Positions 55,524-62,545 of a stretch of DNA of 64,000 nt are shown piece by piece. The notes beneath the pieces are model-generated. The model was not told the DNA's origin. It was given only the letters and a program-made list of their open reading frames with translations, and made no database searches. The translations under genes and the position numbers were made by a program. The stretch is taken from contig NZ_AUHF01000008.1 in assembly GCF_000423045.1 (NCBI RefSeq), forward strand, positions 62,001-126,000. The letters are read 5' to 3'. Every line of letters starts with the position of its first letter. The stretch's first letter is position 1. This DNA is from Christiangramia portivictoriae DSM 23547. Lineage in GTDB: Bacteria > Bacteroidota > Bacteroidia > Flavobacteriales > Flavobacteriaceae.

Positions 55524-56183
55524 TTGAAAAAAAAGAATTTTTTTTGGATAGGATATTCTGATCTACTCACAAGTTTATTCTTCGTAATGTTGGTCCTTTT
55601 TGTTATTACTTTTTTAATATTTCAAAAAAAGAATGCAGAATTAAAGGCCCAAAATCAAAAATTGGAGTTAATTAAAGAAGTTGAAACTGCTTTAGAATCA
55701 TTGGACACCAGCTATTTTGCTTACGATAATTATAATAAGCGATATAAATTAAATGTCGATGTAATTTTCAATCCTGGTAGTTCAAAAATTAGTGATTTGG
55801 ATGAAAAAGAACACGAATATTTAAAAAAGGCTGGTGAAAATTTGTTTGAAACAATTTCAAAATTAATCGAACAGAAACCTACCGTTGAATATTTGCTTAT
55901 CGTAGAAGGAAATACTCAACGCACCCTTTATAATGGTGATTGGAACTATAAGGTAATTCCAGATGTTGGTTATAACCTTAGTTATCGCAGAGCGCTCGCC
56001 TTAGTCAACTTTTGGAAAAACAAGTGTAATATTCCCTTCGATAGTATTAAAAAAAACTGTGAGCTCCTTATAGCGGGTAGTGGTTATTTCGGTCAATCCC
56101 GAGAAAAGGATGAGAATTTAAATCGTAGATTCACAATACAGGTCACCTCCAAAGTTGGTAAACTGTTAGATTTAAAATCCTAA
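55524..56183 (+). CDS. MotB/OmpA-like channel partner (ZorB-like)
   Basis: 219 residues starting with TTG at 55524, 2 bases after the preceding stop; no ATG exists upstream of the membrane helix. The N-terminal motif FFWIGYSDLLTSLFFVMLVLF contains the conserved MotB/ZorB/TolR-type aspartate (D13) that would bind the proton. A coiled segment follows and then an OmpA-like peptidoglycan-binding domain (VEGNTQRTL, LSYRRALALVNFW, ENLNRRFTIQV). It would anchor the channel to the cell wall. The coding start has runs of eight A and eight T, so check it for frameshifts. Confidence 0.85.
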   Translation: MKKKNFFWIGYSDLLTSLFFVMLVLFVITFLIFQKKNAELKAQNQKLELIKEVETALESLDTSYFAYDNYNKRYKLNVDVIFNPGSSKISDLDEKEHEYLKKAGENLFETISKLIEQKPTVEYLLIVEGNTQRTLYNGDWNYKVIPDVGYNLSYRRALALVNFWKNKCNIPFDSIKKNCELLIAGSGYFGQSREKDENLNRRFTIQVTSKVGKLLDLKS

Positions 56184-56195
56184 AAATTTTTTAGT

Positions 56196-56495
56196 TTGAA
56201 CTTAAAACATCTCAGCGTTCTCTCCTTATTTATAATTTTTAGTGCATGTATTAGTAAGCATGATCGAGAAAAAAATGTAAATAGAAGTTACCCGGTTCTG
56301 GAAGAAACTAATTCAGATTTCGCTACGGAAGAATCAAATGGTCCTATTAGAAAGGAAGACAGCCGGGAGGCCAATGAAGAAAAAGAAGAAAAAACCAAGA
56401 GCTTAGAACAACTATATCCTGAACTTGAAAAAAGTATTTTTGTTGTTTATTCAATTAAAATGAAAAGGAATTTGGACAAGGCAGTGGGTTTATGA
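56196..56495 (+). CDS. Lipoprotein N-terminal fragment of a trypsin-like protease gene
   Basis: 99 residues from a TTG start at 56196. Signal peptide with lipobox FSACISK near 18, charged linker, then LEKSIFVVYSIK, the first strand typical of a trypsin-like protease. The reading frame is lost just there (see next gene and findings): with one extra A in ATTAAAATGAAAAGG the next ORF follows directly as a Gly-Ser-Gly protease core. Treat as the N-terminal part of a single lipoprotein-anchored protease. Confidence 0.6.
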   Translation: MNLKHLSVLSLFIIFSACISKHDREKNVNRSYPVLEETNSDFATEESNGPIRKEDSREANEEKEEKTKSLEQLYPELEKSIFVVYSIKMKRNLDKAVGL

Positions 56496-56947
56496 TTTCT
56501 CCACATATAGGCATTACAAATTATCACGTTTTAAATGCCGATCGTGTCAATGTTATTTACAAAAATGGAGAATATTTTAAAATTATCGAGATTTTGGATT
56601 ATAGTGAAGAAAATGAACTCGACTATATAATATTTAAAACTGAGTATCAATCCTCTACCTATTTAACCATTTCCGAAGAAAGACCAAGAATAGGAGAGGA
56701 TATATTTGCAATTGGTAGTCCACAAGGCTTGGAAAATTCACTTACTAAGGGCGCTGTATCTGCGTTTCGGGGTAAAGAAAGAATTCAAATAGATGCTACA
56801 ATCGACCACGGTAGTTCTGGAGGCCCGTTATTTAATTTAAAAGGAGAGGTGATTGGAATAACATCCTCTGGTTTAGGAACTGGCTCAGAATTAAATTTTG
56901 CAATAGACATTCAGTCCTTACCTTATAAAAAATACATCCAAAACTAA
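56492..56947 (+). CDS. Trypsin-like serine protease domain (frameshifted from the upstream lipoprotein ORF)
   Basis: 151 residues from ATG at 56492, overlapping the previous stop (ATGA). Full catalytic triad visible: histidine in ITNYHVL near residue 11, aspartate in LDYIIFK near 46, and serine in DHGSSGGPLF near 108. Its first strand and the GQGSGF loop lie upstream in another frame, so the intact protein would be about 250 residues with a lipid anchor. Function: periplasmic proteolysis, perhaps of incoming or host envelope proteins, inference only. This is the last gene of the operon. Confidence 0.75.
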   Translation: MISPHIGITNYHVLNADRVNVIYKNGEYFKIIEILDYSEENELDYIIFKTEYQSSTYLTISEERPRIGEDIFAIGSPQGLENSLTKGAVSAFRGKERIQIDATIDHGSSGGPLFNLKGEVIGITSSGLGTGSELNFAIDIQSLPYKKYIQN

Positions 56948-57124
56948 ATCAACCTAATTAGTTAAGCCACTATTAAATAAAGAAATAGCGAATTCTGAAT
57001 TTTTGGGAATAATTTACCAATCAATTTCTCTTCTTAATAACTTACGACCCAAATCGTAGTTATTAAGCCTCCAAACATCTTCATTTTCAATTTCTCCTAA
57101 AGCCTCAGCCTTATCCTTTCGAAA

Positions 57125-57622
57125 TTATAAATATTGATTAGCTCGTCCGGTTTTACACCATATTTCGATTATCTGAGTTCCATTGTCAAATACATGATCA
57201 ATTTCCTCTACATAGAAAAGTCCCCAAGCTAAACGAGCTTTTATAAAGGGAATATCTAAATTATCACCTACTCTTGGAACTACAGGTAAGTGTTTTAAGT
57301 TAATTTCAAAATGATCACCATGATCTGAAAAGCAGATTCTATAACGCGTTTTATTGAAGGATAGATTTTCACCATCTTTTGAAAAAATTAAATCATGAAT
57401 TTCCTTTAGTTGCTTTTTCACTTTAGTAAACTTAATTCCGGTATCTCTACTTATACTCGTCATTGTAGGAATAGGAATATCTATATCATCATCAAAATAA
57501 TCATGAGCACATAGAATATCAGCAATCTGCTCGTATTCAGGATATTTCTTGGTGAAAACTGCGAGTTGATCCTGAAGATAAATTAAATCTAACACCGCAG
57601 CTTTATATGAAAATTCTTCCAT
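57125..57622 (-). CDS. Hypothetical protein with an apparent premature stop
   Basis: 165 residues on the minus strand, opposite to its neighbours. The N-terminal helices (AVLDLIYLQDQLAVFTKKY) resemble a small DNA-binding/regulator-like start (ISRDTGIKFTKVKKQLKEI looks like an HTH). Beyond the TAA at 57125-57127 the same frame continues for 36 more residues to a second TAA at 57014, with protein-like text (DKAEALGEIENEDVW). So the intact gene was probably 57014-57622. No family recognised. Confidence 0.55.
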   Translation of the reverse strand: MEEFSYKAAVLDLIYLQDQLAVFTKKYPEYEQIADILCAHDYFDDDIDIPIPTMTSISRDTGIKFTKVKKQLKEIHDLIFSKDGENLSFNKTRYRICFSDHGDHFEINLKHLPVVPRVGDNLDIPFIKARLAWGLFYVEEIDHVFDNGTQIIEIWCKTGRANQYL

Positions 57623-57685
57623 AGTAGGCCATATTTATTGTTTAGATAAAATACTTATTTTTAAATAGATACTAACCTAATTAAT

Positions 57686-57981
57686 ATGAGCAATATTACT
57701 TTCGGCAATCCTTATAATATTCAGGAAAAAACAAAATTTAGTAACGGGTGCGAATAAATTTGAGCAGTTTACATAGATCTACCGTAAGAGGTATAGATAG
57801 TAATGCTGCAGCTGGGGCAGCTGCTATAGGCATGTTTGAAGGATATGAAGATGATCATGATTTGGGGGAAGAAATTCTATATTCCGGTGAAGGAGTATAC
57901 GACTCTTCAAGTGGCGAACAAATGGCCCATCAACATTGGCATCGGCCAGGAAATGCTTTTCTCAAACATACTTCTTATTAA
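57686..57981 (+). pseudogene. Decayed SRA/YDG-domain gene fragment
   Basis: Starts with ATG at 57686 (SNITFGNPYNIQEKTKFSN), stops at 57755, then resumes in another frame from about 57763 with LHRSTVRGIDSNAAAGAAAI and GGY/GYEDDHDLGEEI-type text up to 57981. It aligns clearly with the N-terminal third of the intact SRA gene at 59251 (LHRSTVRGID, DLGEEILY, HQ-W-PGNA). A frameshift and the loss of the C-terminal two thirds make it a pseudogene. It shows the SRA gene was duplicated or replaced in this island. Confidence 0.85.
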
Positions 57982-58167
57982 TGCTATAGTAATCCTCATC
58001 AGAAATTACTTTAACAATAATTAATTAATAATTGTTCTACTTATATTTAAGCTAAGACTAGTGAGGTAATGTATTATCCTATAAACCAATATTTTAGTAT
58101 ATTACCTTTGAATTTTTCCCTACAAAAATTCCGTTGTAAATAAATCTAACCAATCCTTAAGTTTATA

Positions 58168-59250
58168 ATGGAACAAAAATTAAGTGAACGTCAAATTGAG
58201 GACGTTTTTGAAAATTATCATTCTGAATTAATCGAACCAGATCTCGAGTTAATCTCTAGACAACATATTTTCTCAAATGGTCGACGGGCAGATTTAATAT
58301 TCAGAGATAGATCTAACCGGAAGCTAATAGTTGAATTAAAAAGGAATGTTGTAACCAGATCTGATATTGGGCAATTATTAGAATACTTCGGGATCATGAA
58401 TCAAGAAAAACCGAGGATTGCTTTGATCGCCCCAATTATTCCAAAGTCAATTAAAAAAGCTTTTGAACATTTTGGTATAGAATATCTTGAATTTGATCTA
58501 ACGAAAATACAAGACTTATACAGTAAAATTCAATCAAACGGATTGAGTCGAGAATTCCAAAAAATCAATTATTCTGAGATTATATCAAAGCCTTTATCAG
58601 ATAAAAAATTGGTAGATGGAAATATTGCCTTCAAAGTAACCTATGTAGACAATGATTGGTCAGACGTTTGTTCCCCAAATAACGCAGATTACAATTTCAA
58701 AAACCGCACTTGGTGTAAAGTTCAAAAGTCTTTTAAAAACAATTGTCAGTCTGATTATTGGAAAAATAACCCTCCATCACTCGAAAATGGCTGTCCATGC
58801 TATGATTCTATTGCCAAAAAAGAGTTGCTGTTTTACCCCGGACACAACCATGGGCCTAAAACAAATAATGAGCCTAGAAGAATGCTTAGCGCAAAACAAG
58901 GCAAGTTGATGGTTTTAACTTCAAAGCGCCCGGGACAAAATGAATCAGAAAGATTTATATTTTCCATAGCAGAGATTGCAGGTTTTGATATTCATGGAGA
59001 GGAATCTCAGTATGAAGTTGCTATAGGGGATTTTGAAAAATCTATCGATTTCAAAGAAGAAGAAGCTCCATTATTCTGGGATTATTTTAAAAACCCCAAT
59101 GCTCCAAAAAGAAAAGCCTGGAACACTGGTCTTTTCAGATATATGGATGATACCATGATCTACAATTTACTCCAAGATGTAAAGAAAAAATTCAATTTAA
59201 ATAAGGATCATAGTGATATTATAGAACACATGATAAAAAGAGTTGAATAG
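58168..59250 (+). CDS. NucS-like PD-(D/E)XK nuclease, partner of the SRA protein
   Basis: 360 residues. The N-terminal domain (5-110) is a DUF91/NucS-like nuclease: NGRRADLIFRDRSNRKLIVELKRN supplies D42, E56 and K58 of the D...ExK active site, with a later Q in DIGQLLEY. The C-terminal two thirds have several conserved-looking cysteines (NRTWCKVQ, NNCQSDYW, NGCPCYDS) that could bind zinc. Its stop TAG is followed at once by the ATG of the SRA gene, so both are translated together. This pairing is the expected layout for a modification-dependent restriction system. Confidence 0.82.
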   Translation: MEQKLSERQIEDVFENYHSELIEPDLELISRQHIFSNGRRADLIFRDRSNRKLIVELKRNVVTRSDIGQLLEYFGIMNQEKPRIALIAPIIPKSIKKAFEHFGIEYLEFDLTKIQDLYSKIQSNGLSREFQKINYSEIISKPLSDKKLVDGNIAFKVTYVDNDWSDVCSPNNADYNFKNRTWCKVQKSFKNNCQSDYWKNNPPSLENGCPCYDSIAKKELLFYPGHNHGPKTNNEPRRMLSAKQGKLMVLTSKRPGQNESERFIFSIAEIAGFDIHGEESQYEVAIGDFEKSIDFKEEEAPLFWDYFKNPNAPKRKAWNTGLFRYMDDTMIYNLLQDVKKKFNLNKDHSDIIEHMIKRVE

Positions 59251-59934
59251 ATGAGTACTCCAATTTTTGGCAACCCAAATAACATATCCGAAGGCACGGT
59301 TTTTAATAATCGTTACGAATTAATAGAAGCAGGTTTGCATAGGTCAACCGTAAGGGGTATAGATGGTAATGCTTCAGATGGAGCAGCTGCAATAGTCATG
59401 TCCGGAGGATATGAAGATGATTATGATTTAGGAGAAGAAATTCTTTATACCGGTGAAGGAGGAAACGACACTTCAAGTGGCAAACAGGTTGCCCATCAAC
59501 AATGGGACTCTCCTGGAAATGCTGGACTATTAAAAAGCATGAAATCTAATTATCCTGTGAGAGTAATTAGAGGCTGGAAACATAACTCAAAATTTTCACC
59601 GAAAGAAGGTTATAAGTACGATGGTTTATTTTACGTAACTCATGCAGAAATGGTAATTGGTAAAAGCGGTTATAAAATTTGTCGGTTTACTCTAAATAAA
59701 ATTGGTTCAGATTTACGAGGTCCTGAAGAGATTGATATAGGAAACCTTGTTTTATTAAAATCGCCAGGAAAACCAGAAAAGTGGTTTGGAATTGGTGTAG
59801 AAGCTGAAACCGCTCAATCGATAAATTCGGAAAGTAAAATGGCTCAATTATTAATCGGAAGAAAATTAAATGAGACTATTGATTTTGGACCTGGGTTTGA
59901 GATTTTGGAGATAAGGAAATATTTAGCGAGGTAA
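59251..59934 (+). CDS. SRA/YDG-domain protein (modified-cytosine reader)
   Basis: 227 residues, YDG/SRA fold from start to about 165: FGNPNNISEGTVFNNRYELIEAGLHRSTVRGIDG, GGYEDDYDLGEEILYTGEGG and VRVIRGWKHNSKFSPKEGYKYDGLFYV. It binds DNA by flipping 5-modified cytosine in known SRA proteins. The C-terminal 60 residues are not recognised and no HNH motif was found, so the nuclease activity should come from the upstream partner. It is directly fused in translation to the NucS-like gene (ATG right after the TAG). Confidence 0.88.
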   Translation: MSTPIFGNPNNISEGTVFNNRYELIEAGLHRSTVRGIDGNASDGAAAIVMSGGYEDDYDLGEEILYTGEGGNDTSSGKQVAHQQWDSPGNAGLLKSMKSNYPVRVIRGWKHNSKFSPKEGYKYDGLFYVTHAEMVIGKSGYKICRFTLNKIGSDLRGPEEIDIGNLVLLKSPGKPEKWFGIGVEAETAQSINSESKMAQLLIGRKLNETIDFGPGFEILEIRKYLAR

Positions 59935-59952
59935 ACTATAAGGAATTTTGAA

Positions 59953-59982
59953 TTTCTTCGGTACAAATCACGGCCAAATAAG
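59953..59982. repeat. Right-end copy of the integrase-region repeats
   Basis: TTTCTTCGGTACAA at 59953-59966 matches 31561-31574 exactly. CGGTACAAATCA (59959) and a decayed CGGCCAAATAAG (59971) mirror the tandem 12-mers upstream of the integrase. They lie just inside the right 16-bp repeat. Confidence 0.5.
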
Positions 59983-59989
59983 ACATAAA

Positions 59990-60028
59990 AAAACCGCAAG
60001 TGCTTTAAAATAAGCTCCTTGCGGTTTT
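59990..60028 (-). terminator. Leftward terminator at the right island repeat
   Basis: Arms AAAACCGCAAG and CTTGCGGTTTT around an A/T-rich loop with an inner stem (GCTTTA/TAAGC). The T tract is on the minus strand (A8 on the plus strand at 59986-59993), so it stops leftward transcription. It mirrors the left terminator at 31376-31400 and again lies beside the tRNA-Ser-like end. Confidence 0.7.
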
Positions 60029-60030
60029 CT

Positions 60031-60046
60031 ATTGCGGAGAAAGAGG
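60031..60046 (-). repeat. Right 16-bp direct repeat of the island (candidate attR core)
   Basis: Identical to 31407-31422 (ATTGCGGAGAAAGAGG). Beyond it the sequence is AACTATC, not a tRNA body, so no intact tRNA-Ser is present at this end either. The intact target gene may have been lost or moved in a later rearrangement. Confidence 0.65.
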
Positions 60047-60191
60047 AACTATCTACTAATTCTTAGTACTATTAAATACTTGGCATTACCTATATAAATA
60101 AAAAATAAAGCACCGAAATTAGCACCAATTTTTATGTGACAAATTATTTATTGAATACATATATCTCACCTTTTTCATAAGATAGCTCTTC

Positions 60192-60235
60192 TTCATAACC
60201 CGGAGATCCCGAGTTCAAATCTCGGTCTCGCTACA
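60192..60235 (+). pseudogene. 3' half of a CAT-anticodon tRNA (probable initiator tRNA), broken at the anticodon loop
   Basis: From TTCATAACCCGG onward the sequence has the anticodon loop (CAT), the 3' anticodon stem CCCGG, variable region, a T-arm (CCGAG-TTCAAAT-CTCGG), and acceptor TCTCGCT with ACA. Initiator tRNAs typically carry such a GC-rich stem after CAUAA. The bases to its left do not pair with CCCGG, so the 5' half is absent. This is what an element insertion into the anticodon loop leaves behind. No matching intact copy was seen elsewhere in the window. Confidence 0.7.
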
Positions 60236-60238
60236 ATT

Positions 60239-60266
60239 AAAGGCTTTCGAGAAATCGAAAGCCTTT
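60239..60266 (+). terminator. Terminator after the tRNA 3' half
   Basis: Perfect arms AAAGGCTTTCGA and TCGAAAGCCTTT with a 4-base loop, followed by AATTTTTT. It is a normal tRNA terminator and supports the rightward orientation of the tRNA fragment. Confidence 0.8.
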
Positions 60267-60370
60267 AATTTTTTCTCCAGGTACAACAATTTTCATTATG
60301 AGCGATTTTATTGCATATGAATAACATTTAGTATTAATTAATAACATATCTGATACTACAAATAAGTATT

Positions 60371-60490
60371 ATGATAAAACGCGTTGAATCTATTCAAAAA
60401 GCTAACTCCATTAAAAATTTTTAAATTGGTAGTCAAATCTGCGCTTATCCAAAAACAAATCAATATATAGCCTTCTATATGGTGGGATAA
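60371..60490 (+). other. Decayed or doubtful short ORF in the right junction region
   Basis: From ATG at 60371 one frame reads 17 residues to a TAA, then 21 more to another TAA at 60490, with protein-like text after the stop (ICAYPKTNQYIAFYM). It may be a gene remnant with an in-frame stop. The wider stretch 60267-61313 contains only such fragments: the doubtful ORFs here, at 60509-60738 and at 60929-61163, and otherwise AT-rich sequence. Confidence 0.25.
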
Positions 60491-60508
60491 AAAATAGATT
60501 CCAATCTA

Positions 60509-60738
60509 TTAACCCTTATTTCTATTAGTAGATCTACAATTAATATTACCTATGGAACCGGCATAGTTTGTAAGATGAACATTTTCAATTTTAGGAAAAT
60601 TTTGAATTCTCAACCATTGAGCTAAATCTTTATCCTTTAGATTTCCTTTGAGTCTACCCAAAATAATTTGATAAAAAAAACTCGGTCCGAGAAAAATAGA
60701 TCAATAGATTTCAAAGGTTCCAAGTTTTCCAAATTCAT
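60509..60738 (-). pseudogene. Possible frameshifted small gene
   Basis: On the minus strand an ATG at 60738 starts NLENLEPLKSIDLFFSDRVFF, which breaks at a run of eight T. Adding one T joins it to YQIILGRLKGNLKDKDLAQW and on to a TAA at 60509, about 76 residues. The protein text looks plausible but no family is recognised. It could be decay after the integration events, or noise. Confidence 0.3.
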
Positions 60739-60928
60739 ACACAAAAAAACATTTCATAAGCAGAAAATAATTTTGAGATCACAAAAATATAAGTAGTATA
60801 ACTAATAAAGATGAAGAATACATATTTCTCAACCTCCAACTAAAGAATCAAAAATGTCGAAGTATAATAAAAATTATTAAATTTATTAATTATCAACACC
60901 TAAGACATTTCCTAAGTTAATTAAATCA

Positions 60929-61163
60929 ATGATAATTGAGCTTGAACTATTTTCACTTCTTTCCCTTCGGGGTATTAATATCTCACTACTTTTCCTCATT
61001 ATTATATCTATGGTCTTTGGTATTGCTTTTTACAATTGGCGACAAAAAAATCATAAAGAAAAATGAGGCATCTATAAATACCTTGGGTCTGCTATTGGGT
61101 TTATTAACTTTTTTGATCCTGTTTCCCGAAATGACCGGCTATAATAAGATTCCACCTATTTAA
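60929..61163 (+). pseudogene. Small membrane protein, possibly frameshifted
   Basis: ATG at 60929 opens a 45-residue hydrophobic ORF (INISLLFLIIISMVFGIAF, then NWRQKNHKEK) ending at 61066. A second, longer frame from 60936 without an ATG runs to 61163 with another hydrophobic segment (TLGLLLGLLTFLILF). Both overlap at a seven-A run. The likely ancestor is a two-helix membrane protein that shifted frame there. Confidence is low. Confidence 0.3.
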
Positions 61164-61313
61164 TTTTCTGGAATAAGGATATTCCTTTTAAATCAGAATA
61201 TGAAACTTTAGCTACAAGCATCTTTTGAGTAAGTTATTAAGGTGCTAGATTGAAAATATCAAAAGTCGATCTATCAAACTAAAAAAATATTATTAAATAA
61301 TAGAACTGTTGAA

Positions 61314-62282
61314 ATGATAAACTATCCTATAAAATTTGAGCCAATCCTGCACAGAAAAATCTGGGGCGGAAACAAATTAGCCTCTGTTTTAAAAAAGAAA
61401 ACTATATCAGGAAATATCGGTGAGAGTTGGGAAATTTCAGCTGTACCGGGAAATATTTCCGTAGTTAGTAACGGAAGCGCTAAAGGCAAGAATTTAATGG
61501 AATTAATTTCTATATATAAAAATGAAATATTGGGTTCTGCAAATTATAAGCAATTTGGCAACAAATTTCCTTTATTAATTAAATTCATTGATGCCAAGAA
61601 CGATCTGTCAGTACAATTGCATCCGGGTGATGATCTGGCAAAGAAAAGGCATAATTCTTTCGGAAAAACGGAAATGTGGTATGTCCTTCAATCAGACAAA
61701 GGGGCTAAACTGAATATTGGTTTTAAAAACAGCATTAATAGAGAGCAATATATAAATGCTTTGAATTCAGGAAAAATTGTTTCCTTACTTAATTTTGAAG
61801 AAGTTAAGGCTGGCGATGCTATTTTCATTAATCCAGGTAAAGTTCATGCCATTGGAGCCGGGGTTTTGCTGGCAGAAATTCAACAAACATCAGATGTAAC
61901 ATACCGAATTTATGATTGGAATCGAAAAGATAGTGAGGGGAAATCTCGGGAGCTTCATACAGAGCTCGCATTGGATGCCATTGACTTTCAAAGAAAGAAC
62001 GATTTCAGACTTTCGTATAATAAATTAACTAACGAAGCGTCTAAAGTAATTGAATGTAAATATTTTAAAACAAATCATTTATTAGTAGGAGGAAATATTT
62101 CAAGAAACCATTCTGATATTGATTCATTCATCATATACATCTGCACAGAAGGAAGTGGAGTTATTTCCACGACCGAAAAAAGTTTACAAATTGAAAAAGG
62201 AGAAACTGTACTTATCCCAGCAATAAACAAAAAGGTTTCAATCCACTCCAATTCATGTGAATTATTAGAGGTATATATTTAA
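61314..62282 (+). CDS. manA: Mannose-6-phosphate isomerase, class I
   Basis: 322 residues. Zinc ligands and signature: VQLHPGDDLAKKRHNSFGKTEMWYVL near residue 102 and the second set NPGKVHAIGAGVLLAEIQQTSDVTYRIYDW around 175. The C-terminal jelly-roll ends normally. It interconverts mannose-6-phosphate and fructose-6-phosphate in the cytosol, linking mannose use to glycolysis and to GDP-mannose synthesis. Typical short Bacteroidota form. It is monocistronic and lies outside the island, near the glycosidase gene at the window edge. Confidence 0.93.
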   Translation: MINYPIKFEPILHRKIWGGNKLASVLKKKTISGNIGESWEISAVPGNISVVSNGSAKGKNLMELISIYKNEILGSANYKQFGNKFPLLIKFIDAKNDLSVQLHPGDDLAKKRHNSFGKTEMWYVLQSDKGAKLNIGFKNSINREQYINALNSGKIVSLLNFEEVKAGDAIFINPGKVHAIGAGVLLAEIQQTSDVTYRIYDWNRKDSEGKSRELHTELALDAIDFQRKNDFRLSYNKLTNEASKVIECKYFKTNHLLVGGNISRNHSDIDSFIIYICTEGSGVISTTEKSLQIEKGETVLIPAINKKVSIHSNSCELLEVYI

Positions 62283-62473
62283 ATACTGCAAGAAGTTTCG
62301 AATAATTAAAAAAAGGTTTTAAAGTGCAGATTAAAATAATTGAAACAAATTAAAACTATATCGATTAGAGTTTTAAAAACTGATTTTGCTAAAGGTAACA
62401 GAGATAAAATCTTATTAAAATTGATACGAACTCAATCTTGAATAATAAACTCAGATGTGGGAAGTCCATCCGA

Positions 62474-62501
62474 AAAATAAGCCCGCGAAATACCACGGGC
62501 T
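62474..62501 (-). terminator. Terminator downstream of the GH30-like gene
   Basis: Arms AGCCCG and CGGGCT with a 10-base loop; the T tract appears on the minus strand (AAAAATAA at 62472-62480). It lies 45 bases after the stop at 62546. Confidence 0.6.
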
Positions 62502-62545
62502 AATATTGCGAAAATTTAAATTCCAACTAAACATTCATTCGTGAA

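Noticed and set aside
45346-56947. Full Zorya system (type I, II or III)
   Set aside because: Only ZorA- and ZorB-like genes are recognisable. No ZorC, ZorD helicase or ZorE HNH gene was found.
60181-60240. Complete tRNA gene
   Set aside because: The 5' acceptor, D-arm and 5' anticodon stem cannot be found in the sequence to the left. Only the 3' half is present.
31355-60240. CRISPR array or rRNA in the island
   Set aside because: No regularly spaced direct repeats with unique spacers and no rRNA signature were seen. The 50-bp units are degenerate and only three.
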